Source of the DNA: DAINPP01 sp963667315
Lineage (GTDB): Bacteria > Thermotogota > Thermotogae > MWEM01
Reading direction: 5' to 3'
Length of the DNA stretch: 64,000 nt
Assembly (NCBI GenBank): GCA_963667315.1
Contig: OY763325.1
Location: 434,001 to 498,000 of the forward strand
This document shows, piece by piece, positions 34,864 to 43,486 of this stretch. The notes below the pieces were generated by a model. The model ran no database searches and had not been told where the DNA came from. It worked only from the letters and a program-made list of their open reading frames with translations. Position numbers and translations under genes: made by a program. Each line of letters opens with the position of its first letter. Position 1 is the first letter of the stretch.

Positions 34864-36138
34864 CTATTTTGCATTGACAATTGGAAGTTCTTCCCATGAA
34901 GTTGTGAACCTGCAGGAAAGTTTTTCTTTTTTGTCTGTCTTTTTAGATACTTTCGAATAGGTTCCCAGTTTGATAACATGTCTTCCGATTTTTTCGTTTA
35001 TCATGTCCATCACATCAACTATTTTTTCACTTTTCTGTTCAAAATTTTCAGGGATTTTGTTGTTTAAAGGCAATTGAACTGAATCATGAGAAATAAGTTG
35101 CCCCATTGAAATACCACCTTTTTTATAATAAAGATCGGGTTTGAATATATTCTTCAAGGCGGCTCGTGTTAATTTGAGCAATTCAACGGTATTATCGGTT
35201 GCCCTGTCCAAAATTACAGGGACAGAGCCGTAATAGCTGTTTTCAATGAACCGAGAGGTCATGATAAAGATTGTAAAGACTTTTGTGCACATTTTATACT
35301 CTCGCAGTTTTTCAGCTGCAGTAGCGACAAACAAAGCCACTCTGCTGTAAAGCGTTTCAAAATCAGTTATCGGTGGATCAAAAGAACGTGATCGGACAAT
35401 ACTCCCTTTCTGACCGGGGAGTGTAGAACCGATGCACTCTTCCCCTTTTAATTCAATGAGTGTTCGTGTTCCAACTGTGTCCAGATATTTTTTTGCCCAG
35501 TGAAGATCAGCTGCCATAAGGTCTGAAACGGAATATATCCCCGCTTTTTTACATTTTCCACCCAAGCGGTTTCCGATCCCCCACACTTCTGTTACCGGAT
35601 ATAGAGTTGTCCAGTGAATAAAATCCGGATGATCACTGTGATAGACGTTTCCGTATTCGGGATTTTTTTTAGCGATATGATTGGCAAGCTTTGCCAGTGT
35701 CTTTGTTTTCCCAATGCCTACTGAAACGGGTATACCGGTCCATTCTTTGACAGTCTGATGTATTTCTCTTCCCCATTTGATTAATTGTTCATATGTCATA
35801 TTTCTGATGATGAGAAAAGATTCGTCGATAGAATAAGGCTCAATCTCGTAAGAGAAATTGGATAAAGTCTTTAAAACTCTTGATGACATATCTCCATATA
35901 ATACAAAATTTGAAGAGTAAATTCTGACATTTGCATGATTCAATTTTTTGGCTACCTGGTAATAGGGAATTCCCATGGGAATTCCCATGTCTTTTACTTC
36001 CTGTGAACGCGCAACGACACAACCGTCATTATTGGACAGAACAACAACGGGAACTTTCTCCAGTTTGGGATTGAAAACCCGTTCACAGGAAACGAAAAAA
36101 TTATTGCAATCTACCAGTGCATAGTATTTGTTATTCAT
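34864..36138 (-). CDS. umuC: Y-family DNA polymerase, UmuC-like
   Basis: A translesion polymerase of 424 residues from ATG 36138, overlapping the end of the DUF72 gene. Motifs are ALVDCNNFFVSCERVF (first metal Asp and UmuC-type NNFFVSCE), VVLSNNDGCVVARS, YSIDESFL with the catalytic Asp-Glu pair, and the helix-hairpin-helix WGIGNRLGGKC. The C-terminal domain matches UmuC length, longer than DinB. In E. coli it works with processed UmuD at damaged DNA. An in-frame TTG at 36159 is an alternative start. Confidence 0.92.
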   Translation of the reverse strand: MNNKYYALVDCNNFFVSCERVFNPKLEKVPVVVLSNNDGCVVARSQEVKDMGIPMGIPYYQVAKKLNHANVRIYSSNFVLYGDMSSRVLKTLSNFSYEIEPYSIDESFLIIRNMTYEQLIKWGREIHQTVKEWTGIPVSVGIGKTKTLAKLANHIAKKNPEYGNVYHSDHPDFIHWTTLYPVTEVWGIGNRLGGKCKKAGIYSVSDLMAADLHWAKKYLDTVGTRTLIELKGEECIGSTLPGQKGSIVRSRSFDPPITDFETLYSRVALFVATAAEKLREYKMCTKVFTIFIMTSRFIENSYYGSVPVILDRATDNTVELLKLTRAALKNIFKPDLYYKKGGISMGQLISHDSVQLPLNNKIPENFEQKSEKIVDVMDMINEKIGRHVIKLGTYSKVSKKTDKKEKLSCRFTTSWEELPIVNAK

Positions 36139-36973
36139 GCTCCTCAACTCTTTTTTCAATCAATTCTGCGAAGAGCCTGGCATTTTTTACCGCCTGCCCT
36201 TTGTAATGATTGTTGAAATAGAATACGACAGGTTTTGAAGGTACCATTCTGATTTTATCTATCCATTCAGCCAGTTCATCTTCGGTGTAGAGGTAATCGT
36301 ATCTTTCATAGGCGTTTTCATGTTCCCACCATTTGAGAGAATTCCTTCCGTGAAATCTGATATAAATGCCGTTTGTTTCAAACAGTTCTCTTGGTAAAAG
36401 ACCTTTTAAATGTGGTTCATCAACCGATACGATGGTTATCTTATTATCGATTGACCATTTGAGGACATCATCGCGTATCCATTCAGCGTTTCTGAACTCG
36501 ACAGCTTTCTCACAGGAGAACTTTGAATTGAGTTTTTTCAGATAATCAAAACCTGTTTCAGTGTAATGGAACGAAAAAGGAAATTGGAAGAGGATTTGAA
36601 AAGGTTTTTGATATTCTTCCGAGAGTTTTGCATAGGCCTGAAAGGCATGAACGTATTCTAAATTATAGTCATGTGTCATTGATTTATGTGCTTTTGCAGT
36701 CAGTAGAAAATTTGAATTTGTGCGTTTGAAAAACGATTCTATAACCTTAACGGAAGGAATTTTGTAAAATGACATGTTCAATTCCAATGCGTTGAACATA
36801 GTGGTGTAGAAGTCAAACCATTTTCGTTTTGGAACAGTTAGGGGATAAACAGTATCTATCCAATCTTCGTATGAGAATCCGCTGGTTCCTATCCAAAAAG
36901 CATGTTTGACGTTTTCTCTCTGAGTTGAGAAGAGAGAGCGTTGTCCTGATCCCCTATACCCTGTGGATGACAT
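36131..36973 (-). CDS. DUF72 (YecE-like) protein inside the umuDC cassette
   Basis: A 280-residue TIM-barrel-like protein of the DUF72 family: FWIGTSGFSYEDWIDTVYP at residues 27-45, FNALELNMSFYKIPS, FLLTAKAHKSMTHD, VEFRNAEW and the C-terminal FYFNNHYKGQAVKNA. The family resembles endonuclease IV-type barrels in fold predictions but has no proven activity. The gene overlaps umuD by 20 bases and umuC by 8, so its product is made together with the mutagenesis proteins. A GGGGGGTGG ribosome site lies in umuD. Confidence 0.88.
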   Translation of the reverse strand: MSSTGYRGSGQRSLFSTQRENVKHAFWIGTSGFSYEDWIDTVYPLTVPKRKWFDFYTTMFNALELNMSFYKIPSVKVIESFFKRTNSNFLLTAKAHKSMTHDYNLEYVHAFQAYAKLSEEYQKPFQILFQFPFSFHYTETGFDYLKKLNSKFSCEKAVEFRNAEWIRDDVLKWSIDNKITIVSVDEPHLKGLLPRELFETNGIYIRFHGRNSLKWWEHENAYERYDYLYTEDELAEWIDKIRMVPSKPVVFYFNNHYKGQAVKNARLFAELIEKRVEEHE

Positions 36974-37379
36974 TGGTCACCACCCCCCATATATTTAGAT
37001 CTGATTCATGTGAAATGTATATCGGTTTATATGTCTTGTTTTCCGGCATGAGTATGTATTGATCCCCTCTTTTCAAAAGTCTTTTTACGAGGAGTTCGCC
37101 GTTGAGAATAGCGATGACGATCTTCCGGTTTGCAGCCGGAACGGATCTGTCCACAACGAGGATATCGCCGTCAAATATCCCAGCATCTTTCATGGAAGTT
37201 CCCGATACGCGAACAAAAAAAGTCGCTGCCGGGTTCTTTATGAGTTCTACATTCAAATCAAGCGCATTTTCGATAAAATCATCTGCCGGGGAAGGAAATC
37301 CTGCAGATATTTTAGATCCGGCAATCGGCAATAAATAATGTGTTTCAAAATCCGGTGTCATAACCTCTGATACAACCAT
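36954..37379 (-). CDS. umuD: UmuD-like S24 self-cleaving protein
   Basis: A 141-residue protein starting at ATG 37379, 9 bases after AGGAG. The N-terminus has no DNA-binding HTH, so it is UmuD rather than LexA. The self-cleavage bond is probably Ala-Gly in KISAGFPSPADDFIE near residue 25. The nucleophile Ser is in VSGTSMKDAGI and the general-base Lys in AILNGELLVKRL. After RecA-stimulated cleavage it should bind the UmuC-like polymerase. Confidence 0.92.
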   Translation of the reverse strand: MVVSEVMTPDFETHYLLPIAGSKISAGFPSPADDFIENALDLNVELIKNPAATFFVRVSGTSMKDAGIFDGDILVVDRSVPAANRKIVIAILNGELLVKRLLKRGDQYILMPENKTYKPIYISHESDLNIWGVVTNVIHRV

Positions 37380-37405
37380 AAATATCATCTCCTGAAATAA
37401 CAAAA

Positions 37406-37431
37406 GGGAAGTGTTTTTTCAAACACTTCCC
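37406..37431 (-). promoter_or_regulatory. hairpin or operator in the umuD leader
   Basis: An 11-base perfect inverted repeat (GGGAAGTGTTT / AAACACTTCCC, loop GAAA on the minus strand) followed by TTTTG. It lies between the umuD -10 and its ribosome site, and also after the nadE stop. It may terminate nadE, act as an attenuator for umuD, or be a repressor operator. Confidence 0.55.
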
Positions 37432-37448
37432 CAATAATTACCACAATC

Positions 37449-37457
37449 ATTATATCA
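37449..37457 (-). promoter_or_regulatory. extended -10 promoter of the umuD-DUF72-umuC operon
   Basis: The minus strand reads TGATATAAT, 70 bases before the umuD start, with transcription expected to begin near 37442. It is followed by GATTGTGGTAATT, shared with the rpiA promoter. Confidence 0.5.
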
Positions 37458-37484
37458 TAAAATATAAGCTTTTTCTTCAAAATG

Positions 37485-38333
37485 CTATTTCGTATTCATG
37501 AGATTTAAGTTTTTGATAATCCGCCCTTTTGCAGCTTTGATGATCTTGCGGACCCTTTTAACATCCTCTTCCGGTTCACCATTGAGACTCTCATTTTGAT
37601 TAATCTTTTTTAATATTCTGTCAAGATTACTGTAAGTGATTTTCATCGCAAACTCATCGGTAATTCCCGGTAAAAGATCCGGAGAAGGGGGTTTCTGAAT
37701 TATTTTTTCAGGAATATTCAATTGATGAGCAAGTTCGAAAACTTCAGTTTTATAGAGGTGCATGATAGGTTCTATATCAACAGAATCATCCCCCCATTTT
37801 ACATAAAACCCTGTGTCCATTTCGGTTCTGTTGGTTGTTCCCACAACTGCAAAATTCATCTGCTCCGCCTCAAGGTACAATGCGCACATTCTGATTCGAT
37901 GTTTGACCCTGTAAAAGGCAAGTCCTTCTCTGAATTCTGTGTTGCCGCGTGCTTCAAGATCATCGATATAGGCATCGGTGGTTTCAAGTTCTTTCCATTT
38001 GTCTTTAACATATTTTTCCTGAATCTTTCTCGGCATGAAAAATGTTGGTGGTTTGAGTGCATAACCGCCTATGGCTTTGACAGTTTTTTTTATGCTTTTT
38101 ATCTTGTAATCAATTCCGAGTGCTTCACATACGAGTTTTGAATCCGAAACGGTATCAGTGGCAGAATCTCTTTCCGGAAGCAAAAGTCCAAAAACCTTTT
38201 TGCGACCGACGGCGGCTACACAGAGTGCGCCTACGACCGCAGAGTCTATACCACCACTTATCCCAACCAAACACCCATCGTATTGATAATCTGAAATTGT
38301 TTTTCTTATGAATTCAACACATCTTTCTTTCAT
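37485..38333 (-). CDS. nadE: NH3-dependent NAD+ synthetase
   Basis: A 282-residue amidating enzyme converting nicotinate adenine dinucleotide to NAD+. The PP-loop SGGIDSAVVGALC is at about residue 29. VVGTTNRTEMDTGFYVKWGDD and DIEPIMHLYKTEVFELA complete the substrate site. The glutaminase domain of eukaryote-type NadE is absent, so free ammonia is used. It is slightly longer than usual at the C-terminus, with a Lys-rich tail. ATG 38333 follows AGAGGTG. Confidence 0.95.
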   Translation of the reverse strand: MKERCVEFIRKTISDYQYDGCLVGISGGIDSAVVGALCVAAVGRKKVFGLLLPERDSATDTVSDSKLVCEALGIDYKIKSIKKTVKAIGGYALKPPTFFMPRKIQEKYVKDKWKELETTDAYIDDLEARGNTEFREGLAFYRVKHRIRMCALYLEAEQMNFAVVGTTNRTEMDTGFYVKWGDDSVDIEPIMHLYKTEVFELAHQLNIPEKIIQKPPSPDLLPGITDEFAMKITYSNLDRILKKINQNESLNGEPEEDVKRVRKIIKAAKGRIIKNLNLMNTK

Positions 38334-38446
38334 CAAATCACCTCTTATGAAATTATACCACTTGTTTGATGCAATTATAATTATTTAACTACCGTCTCAA
38401 TAATATATCTATCCCTATACAAAATTAAATCTGAGGAGGGGGAATC

Positions 38447-39085
38447 ATGCTTGATATAAAGGATTTTTATCAGCTTATTGCTGATGAAAAAAAAGAGGAA
38501 TTGATTGGATGGGTTGTGAATGAAATCAGTAAGGGGAACTTAACCGTCAGGGAATTGTATAAAAAATATATTATTCCGGCAGTTGGTTGGTTTGAATGTC
38601 CTTTTCAGGAAGAACCTTTATGCATTTGGAAAGAGCATGTGAGAACATCGGTGGTCAGAACGGTAGTTGAAGTCATCTATCCTTATGTTCTGAAACAAAG
38701 AATGGAAAGTAACGGGAAAAAAGTAATTATGACCTGTCCATCGCAGGAATATCACGAATTACCTTTAAGAATCGTATCTGACTGGTTTGAATTGAATGGT
38801 TTTAAAACGATATTTGCCGGAGGCAATACACCACGAAAGTCAATGATAAAAGCGGTTGAATTTGAAGCGCCTGATTATGTAGCGCTAAGTGTTTCAAACA
38901 CGTATAATCTATATAGAATCAGGGAATTCATCGATGATATCAAAAGGGTTAAAGAGGATTTGAAGATTATCGTTGGAGGAAGTGCTTTTAAAATTAACAG
39001 CGAGTTTCTTGAAAAATTAAACGTTGATTTTTATTTAAAGGATCTTGATGCAATAGATAAATTTTCGGAAAAGGTCAGGGGGTGA
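38447..39085 (+). CDS. stand-alone cobalamin-binding-domain protein
   Basis: A 212-residue protein with a helical domain (residues 1-85) and a Rossmann-like B12-binding domain (90-210). IWKEHVRTS with E63-H64 recalls the four-helix cap of CarH/MerR-type B12 sensors, and SQEYHELP (His103) lies where the corrinoid-ligating DxHxxG motif should be, with Asp to Glu and Gly to Pro changes. There is no MerR-type DNA-binding domain and no methyltransferase gene nearby. It leads an operon with an ABC exporter-like pair 4 bp away. A B12 or light sensor acting through protein contact is one reading. Confidence 0.7.
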   Translation: MLDIKDFYQLIADEKKEELIGWVVNEISKGNLTVRELYKKYIIPAVGWFECPFQEEPLCIWKEHVRTSVVRTVVEVIYPYVLKQRMESNGKKVIMTCPSQEYHELPLRIVSDWFELNGFKTIFAGGNTPRKSMIKAVEFEAPDYVALSVSNTYNLYRIREFIDDIKRVKEDLKIIVGGSAFKINSEFLEKLNVDFYLKDLDAIDKFSEKVRG

Positions 39086-39089
39086 TCTG

Positions 39090-40262
39090 ATGAGGCTTGC
39101 ATTGAGAATCGCATGGCGTTTTCTGAAATCATCAAGAGGTCAGTCAGTATTGATTATCGCAGGGATCACAATAGGGGTTTCGGTACAGATATTTATCGGG
39201 TTACTGATACAGGGTTTACAGGAAAATCTGGTTAATGAGACAATAGGGAATTCATCTCAAATTACGGTTGCTTCGGCAAGAGATGATAATGTTATTGTTG
39301 ATCCCGAATCGGTCGTAAAAAAAATATTGGAATCTGAATATGAAAATGAGATTAAAGCCATTGTTCCTGTATCGGAGACTCCAGGGATCATAAGGCTAGA
39401 AAAAAGAGATTATTCAACCTTTATAAGAGGCTTTAATCTTGAGAATGCCAATAAAATATATGAATTTGATAAAGCATTGTTGGAAGGCGAACTCCCAACC
39501 GCTCGGAATGAAGTTATCATAGGAAATGAAATGGCAGAGGAACTTTCGCTGAAAAGGGGGGATACGTTAACCGTTGTGATTCCTCCGAATATATTATTTC
39601 CAAAGACTGTCACGATTTCAGGGATCTTTAAGCTGGGATTTGGGGCTGCAAATAGATCCTGGATGATTTCCAGTCTGAATACCGTTCAACTTCTCTCGAA
39701 CAAACCGAATACTTCCACTTCGATAGAAATTCAAATATCAGAACCTTTCGAGGCGGACATCATTTCGGAATCATTGTTTACATATCTTGATAATGATGAG
39801 ATAAAAATGTTGAACTGGAAAGAGGAAAATGCCGATCTTTTAAGTGCTTTAAACGGTCAGAGTATATCCAGCATAATGATACAGGTGTTTGTTATGGTTT
39901 CAGTGGCACTTGCAATAGCAAGCGTATTGGCTATAAGTGTTGTGCAGAAATCGAGACAACTCGGGATATTAAAGGCAATGGGAATCAAAGATTCTATGGC
40001 CGGACAAATATTTATTTTTGAAGGCCTTATCCTGGGAATATTTGGTGCGGTTTTTGGGACACTTTTCGGTGTTGGGTTAATCTGGATGTTTGTGACATTT
40101 GCCGTTAATCCGGATGGAACAGCTGTTGTTCCAATTTACTTGAATTACAGCTTTATATTCCTGTCTATGGGAATTGCTATTGCGGCGGCAGTTATTTCTG
40201 CAACAATACCCGGAAGAAGAAGTGCAAAGCTCAGTCCGATTGAGGTGATCAGAAATGGATAA
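39090..40262 (+). CDS. ABC transporter permease, LolC/LolE (FtsX) type
   Basis: A 390-residue protein with one N-terminal helix, a periplasmic domain of about 230 residues and three C-terminal helices, the type VII ABC layout. IAWRFLKSSRGQSVLIIAG at the start and SRQLGILKAMGIKDSMAGQIF after helix 2 are the typical coupling segments. IRNG ends the protein. Such permeases extract lipoproteins or transmit mechanical signals rather than import solutes. It overlaps the ATPase gene by 8 bases. Confidence 0.88.
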   Translation: MRLALRIAWRFLKSSRGQSVLIIAGITIGVSVQIFIGLLIQGLQENLVNETIGNSSQITVASARDDNVIVDPESVVKKILESEYENEIKAIVPVSETPGIIRLEKRDYSTFIRGFNLENANKIYEFDKALLEGELPTARNEVIIGNEMAEELSLKRGDTLTVVIPPNILFPKTVTISGIFKLGFGAANRSWMISSLNTVQLLSNKPNTSTSIEIQISEPFEADIISESLFTYLDNDEIKMLNWKEENADLLSALNGQSISSIMIQVFVMVSVALAIASVLAISVVQKSRQLGILKAMGIKDSMAGQIFIFEGLILGIFGAVFGTLFGVGLIWMFVTFAVNPDGTAVVPIYLNYSFIFLSMGIAIAAAVISATIPGRRSAKLSPIEVIRNG

Positions 40263-40950
40263 TACTGTATTGAAACTTGAAAAGGTTAATAAAATTTATG
40301 GAACGGTTGTTAAGACACAGGCGTTATTTGATCTTGATCTTGAAGTTGAAAAAGGATCATTCAACGCAATAATCGGACAATCGGGAAGCGGAAAAAGCAC
40401 CATGCTGAATATCATAGGTGCTCTGGACACACCGACTTCCGGGAATGTGATCATTGACGGAACGGATATCAGTCGTATGAAACAGAAGCAATTGTCGGGT
40501 ATCAGAAATAAAACGATCGGTTTTATTTTCCAGTTTCATTATTTGTTGCCGGAGTTTACCGCGCTTGAAAATGTGCTGATGCCTTATTGGATGAACCATA
40601 TAAAACCTCCTAAAGAGATTCTGGACAGAGCAGATTTTCTGATGGATAAAATGGGACTCAGTGAAGTTAAGAATAAACCTTCAACGAATATTTCCGGTGG
40701 GCAGCAGCAGAGGACAGCAATTGCGCGTTCTTTAATCAATAATCCCCCAATTATTCTCGCAGATGAGCCGACGGGAAATCTCGATTCAGAAAACACACAG
40801 GTTGTTTATGAGCTTTTAAGGGAAGTGAATAAAGAATTTGGAACGACATTTATTCTTGTTACACATGATCAGAGAGTTGCAGAGATGGCTGATCGAATCA
40901 TTGAACTCAAAGATGGTAGAATTAAAATGGATGTTGTAAACAAATTTTAG
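40255..40950 (+). CDS. ABC transporter ATPase, LolD/MacB type
   Basis: A 231-residue ATPase with Walker A GQSGSGKSTMLN near residue 40, Q-loop FQFHYLLPEFTALENV, signature NISGGQQQRTAIARSL, Walker B IILADEPTGNLDS and H-loop VTHDQRV. The LPEFTALENV segment is typical of LolD. With the previous permease it should form a LolCDE-like complex. No periplasmic LolA-like carrier is in the operon. Confidence 0.93.
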   Translation: MDNTVLKLEKVNKIYGTVVKTQALFDLDLEVEKGSFNAIIGQSGSGKSTMLNIIGALDTPTSGNVIIDGTDISRMKQKQLSGIRNKTIGFIFQFHYLLPEFTALENVLMPYWMNHIKPPKEILDRADFLMDKMGLSEVKNKPSTNISGGQQQRTAIARSLINNPPIILADEPTGNLDSENTQVVYELLREVNKEFGTTFILVTHDQRVAEMADRIIELKDGRIKMDVVNKF

Positions 40951-40969
40951 TCATCTTGGGAGGGTAAGA

Positions 40970-41425
40970 ATGAGAATAAATTATAATGTTTTGAAAATTG
41001 AGGAAATTGATCAATTTAAACCTTTGTGGGAAAGACTGAGGGAAATGCATGCGGAAAAATCAATTCATTTTGAACAGCGTTTCAGAATGTTTACATTTGA
41101 TGTAAGAAAAAAGGTGTTACTTGATGCAGAAAAGTTGTATCTGTTGATGGTCAAGGATGACGAAAAACCTATTGGGTATTGTATTTCAACGGTAAATGGA
41201 ACAGAAGGCGACATAGAGTCACTTTATCTTGAAAAAGCGTATAGAAAATTCGGGATTGGTAACGAATTGATGAAACAATCAATTGATTGGTTAAAAAGAA
41301 ATAATTTGGAGTCGATATCCGTTACAGTTGCAGCGGGCAACGAGGATGTTTTGGATTTTTACAGAAGATTCGGATTTGAGATTTCGACACTGAAATTAAA
41401 GATGACAGAGAGGATGGATTTATGA
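40970..41425 (+). CDS. GNAT-family N-acetyltransferase
   Basis: A 151-residue enzyme with the acetyl-CoA motif IESLYLEKAYRKFGIGNELM at about residues 83-102 and the later NEDVLDFYRRFGFE. A strong GGGAGG site precedes the ATG. The acceptor, protein or small molecule, cannot be predicted. It overlaps the thioredoxin-rhodanese gene by four bases, so the products may act together. Confidence 0.85.
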   Translation: MRINYNVLKIEEIDQFKPLWERLREMHAEKSIHFEQRFRMFTFDVRKKVLLDAEKLYLLMVKDDEKPIGYCISTVNGTEGDIESLYLEKAYRKFGIGNELMKQSIDWLKRNNLESISVTVAAGNEDVLDFYRRFGFEISTLKLKMTERMDL

Positions 41426-42486
41426 GAAGGTTTTTGGTTTTATCGGTTCTAACGCTTATGGTGTTTTCGGGATTGTTTGCGCAAAAAAACGACTACAGCG
41501 ATTATGTGATTATTAATAAATATGATGATGCAGTACGTGTCGCTGAATTTACGGGGAAACCTATTATGGTTCTTTTTAGTATGGCGACGTGTAAAGATTG
41601 TGATGATTTTAAAGAAACAACGTTGATGGATGAGGATGTGATGACCTTTTTAAAGGAAAGGTTTATCGTGGTTGACATTCAACCATATCCACATCTCCGG
41701 GGAAGATTTCCTTTAAACACGGAAGATTCAGAAATCTTTTCTTATTCTGAATTATTCAGAAAATATGGGGTAAAGAGAACACCCACGGCTGTTTTTTTCG
41801 ATAGTGATTTTAGTTATACCAACAGAACAATCGGTGTGTTTGATTCTGAAATTTATATAGAAACAGTAAGAGGGTTTGATCAGTCTTTTGTTGATACTTC
41901 TTTGAGAGTTGTAAATGTAATAACAGAAGAAATGGCGTTGTTGATGTTAAACACACTTCCGAATACGAGGTTGATTGATTTTAATGATTTACATACTGTT
42001 GTAAAATCACTGAACAGACTTGATTACCATATTATAGATAATGGGAACATAAAAAATGTGAAGGAGATTCTTCAGGAAAACGGGATAGCCTTAAATAATG
42101 TTTTCGTTTATGAGTCTGATATCAATTATGTTTCTGATAAGGAAAGTGAAATGGATAATTCTTTTATAGACGGGAACTGGACGGACATAAACAGGGAACA
42201 GGTAATAGAGGTGCTATCGGAAAATCTTAACAGTGATGATTTCTTTATTCTTGATGTTCGAACAGCGGATGAATACGATAAGGGGTCTATAGAAAATTCA
42301 ATCAATATGGATTTTTTCTCTGATGATTTTAAAAATAAACTTTCGAAGTACGATAAGACGGCTACATATCTTGTAATGTGCCAAAGTGGTGGCAGGAGTA
42401 CGAGAACTGTTAAACTGATGGAGGAACTTGGTTTCGAATTCATTTATCATTACAAGGGCGGTTATTCCGATTGGGTTCAGGAATAA
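41422..42486 (+). CDS. exported thioredoxin-like and rhodanese fusion protein
   Basis: A 354-residue protein with a signal peptide (cleavage after residue 20, LFA-QKN). The first domain is thioredoxin-like with CKDC (Cys57, Cys60) and a cis-proline in KRTPTAVFF. A middle region of about 100 residues, with IIDNGNIKNVKEILQENG, resembles a redundant thioredoxin or partial rhodanese fold without cysteines. The C-terminal domain is a rhodanese with the active loop CQSGGRS. It probably handles disulfides or sulfane sulfur outside the cytoplasm. Last gene of the B12-domain operon. Confidence 0.82.
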   Translation: MRRFLVLSVLTLMVFSGLFAQKNDYSDYVIINKYDDAVRVAEFTGKPIMVLFSMATCKDCDDFKETTLMDEDVMTFLKERFIVVDIQPYPHLRGRFPLNTEDSEIFSYSELFRKYGVKRTPTAVFFDSDFSYTNRTIGVFDSEIYIETVRGFDQSFVDTSLRVVNVITEEMALLMLNTLPNTRLIDFNDLHTVVKSLNRLDYHIIDNGNIKNVKEILQENGIALNNVFVYESDINYVSDKESEMDNSFIDGNWTDINREQVIEVLSENLNSDDFFILDVRTADEYDKGSIENSINMDFFSDDFKNKLSKYDKTATYLVMCQSGGRSTRTVKLMEELGFEFIYHYKGGYSDWVQE

Positions 42487-42507
42487 AAAAAGCAGATTGA
42501 AACAGAC

Positions 42508-42543
42508 AAAAAAGGAACAGGCTTGAAAACCTGTTCTTTTTTT
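42508..42543. terminator. bidirectional terminator
   Basis: GAACAGG, an eight-base loop and CCTGTTC, flanked by A6 and T7 runs. It separates the plus-strand thioredoxin-rhodanese gene from the converging nucleoside importer operon. Confidence 0.88.
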
Positions 42544-42546
42544 GTG

Positions 42547-43485
42547 TCATGTTCTTTCTTCTCTCGAATAAGATACACCGAGAGAGGCAGGCGCACCGAC
42601 TTTTCTCTTCAAACTATCCGTTGATGTGAAGAACAAAACGATAATCGTGAGGAGATACGGCAGCATCTTTAAAAAATCTGGGGAAATATGTGCGCCTACT
42701 GCCTGAAGTCTAAGACCAAGTGCTGTTATACCCCCAAATAAGTAGGCTCCGATAAGTGCTTTCACAGGATCCCATGTGGCAAATAAGACAAGGGCTATTG
42801 CAATCCACCCTCTACCGGCTGTCATGTTTTCTATCCACATGGAATTGTAGGCGAGTGAAAGATAAGCTCCGCCAATAGCTGTAATTGAACCGCCAAGTAT
42901 GGTATAAAGGTATCTGATTTTGAATACGTTAATTCCCTTTGCATCAGCTGCATCAGGAGCTTCCCCCACCGCTCTGAGTGTCATCCCGGCTCTTGTCTTA
43001 TAGATAAAAAACCACATAACCGGAACAAGCAGAAAACTGATATAAACCAGTAAATCATGCTGAAAAAGGATGGGTCCTACAAATGGAATATCTCCAAGAA
43101 CCGGGATCGTGATGGGTTCAAAGCGATTAGCAATAACACCGATATAATCCTTTCCCCAGAGTCCGCTGATTCCCGTTCCAAGCATTGTTATCGCAAGACC
43201 GCTTACAATTTGATTGATTCTTAGTGTTACGGTAAAGAAGGCGTGAACCAGACCAAGAATCGCACCGGCGATCATTGCGAGCAGAACCGCAAAGAAAAGA
43301 TTTGATGTTGTATAGGATGCAACAAACCCACCAATGGCTCCAACAAGCATGATGCCTTCAAGACCAAGATTCATAATACCTGATCGTTCTGTGAAAATTG
43401 TACCCAGAACGGCAAAGAGCAATGGTGTTCCCGACCTTACTGTTGCCTGAAGTGTTGATATGATAAATGAGGAAACATCGTTCAT
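42547..43485 (-). CDS. BMP-type nucleoside ABC transporter, second permease
   Basis: A 312-residue permease with about eight helices. FTERSGIMNLGLEGIMLVGA is the marker of the second permease of the BMP/nucleoside family (YufQ/NupQ-like), and RAVGEAPDAADAKGINV is the cytoplasmic EAA-like coupling loop. ATG 43485 is chosen because AAGGAGGT lies 8 bases before it, overlapping the previous stop. Last gene of the importer operon. Confidence 0.92.
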   Translation of the reverse strand: MNDVSSFIISTLQATVRSGTPLLFAVLGTIFTERSGIMNLGLEGIMLVGAIGGFVASYTTSNLFFAVLLAMIAGAILGLVHAFFTVTLRINQIVSGLAITMLGTGISGLWGKDYIGVIANRFEPITIPVLGDIPFVGPILFQHDLLVYISFLLVPVMWFFIYKTRAGMTLRAVGEAPDAADAKGINVFKIRYLYTILGGSITAIGGAYLSLAYNSMWIENMTAGRGWIAIALVLFATWDPVKALIGAYLFGGITALGLRLQAVGAHISPDFLKMLPYLLTIIVLFFTSTDSLKRKVGAPASLGVSYSREERT

Positions 43486-43486
43486 C

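Noticed and set aside
36954..37379. Phage-type or LexA repressor
   Set aside because: The S24 domain is present but there is no helix-turn-helix, and the gene is coupled to umuC.
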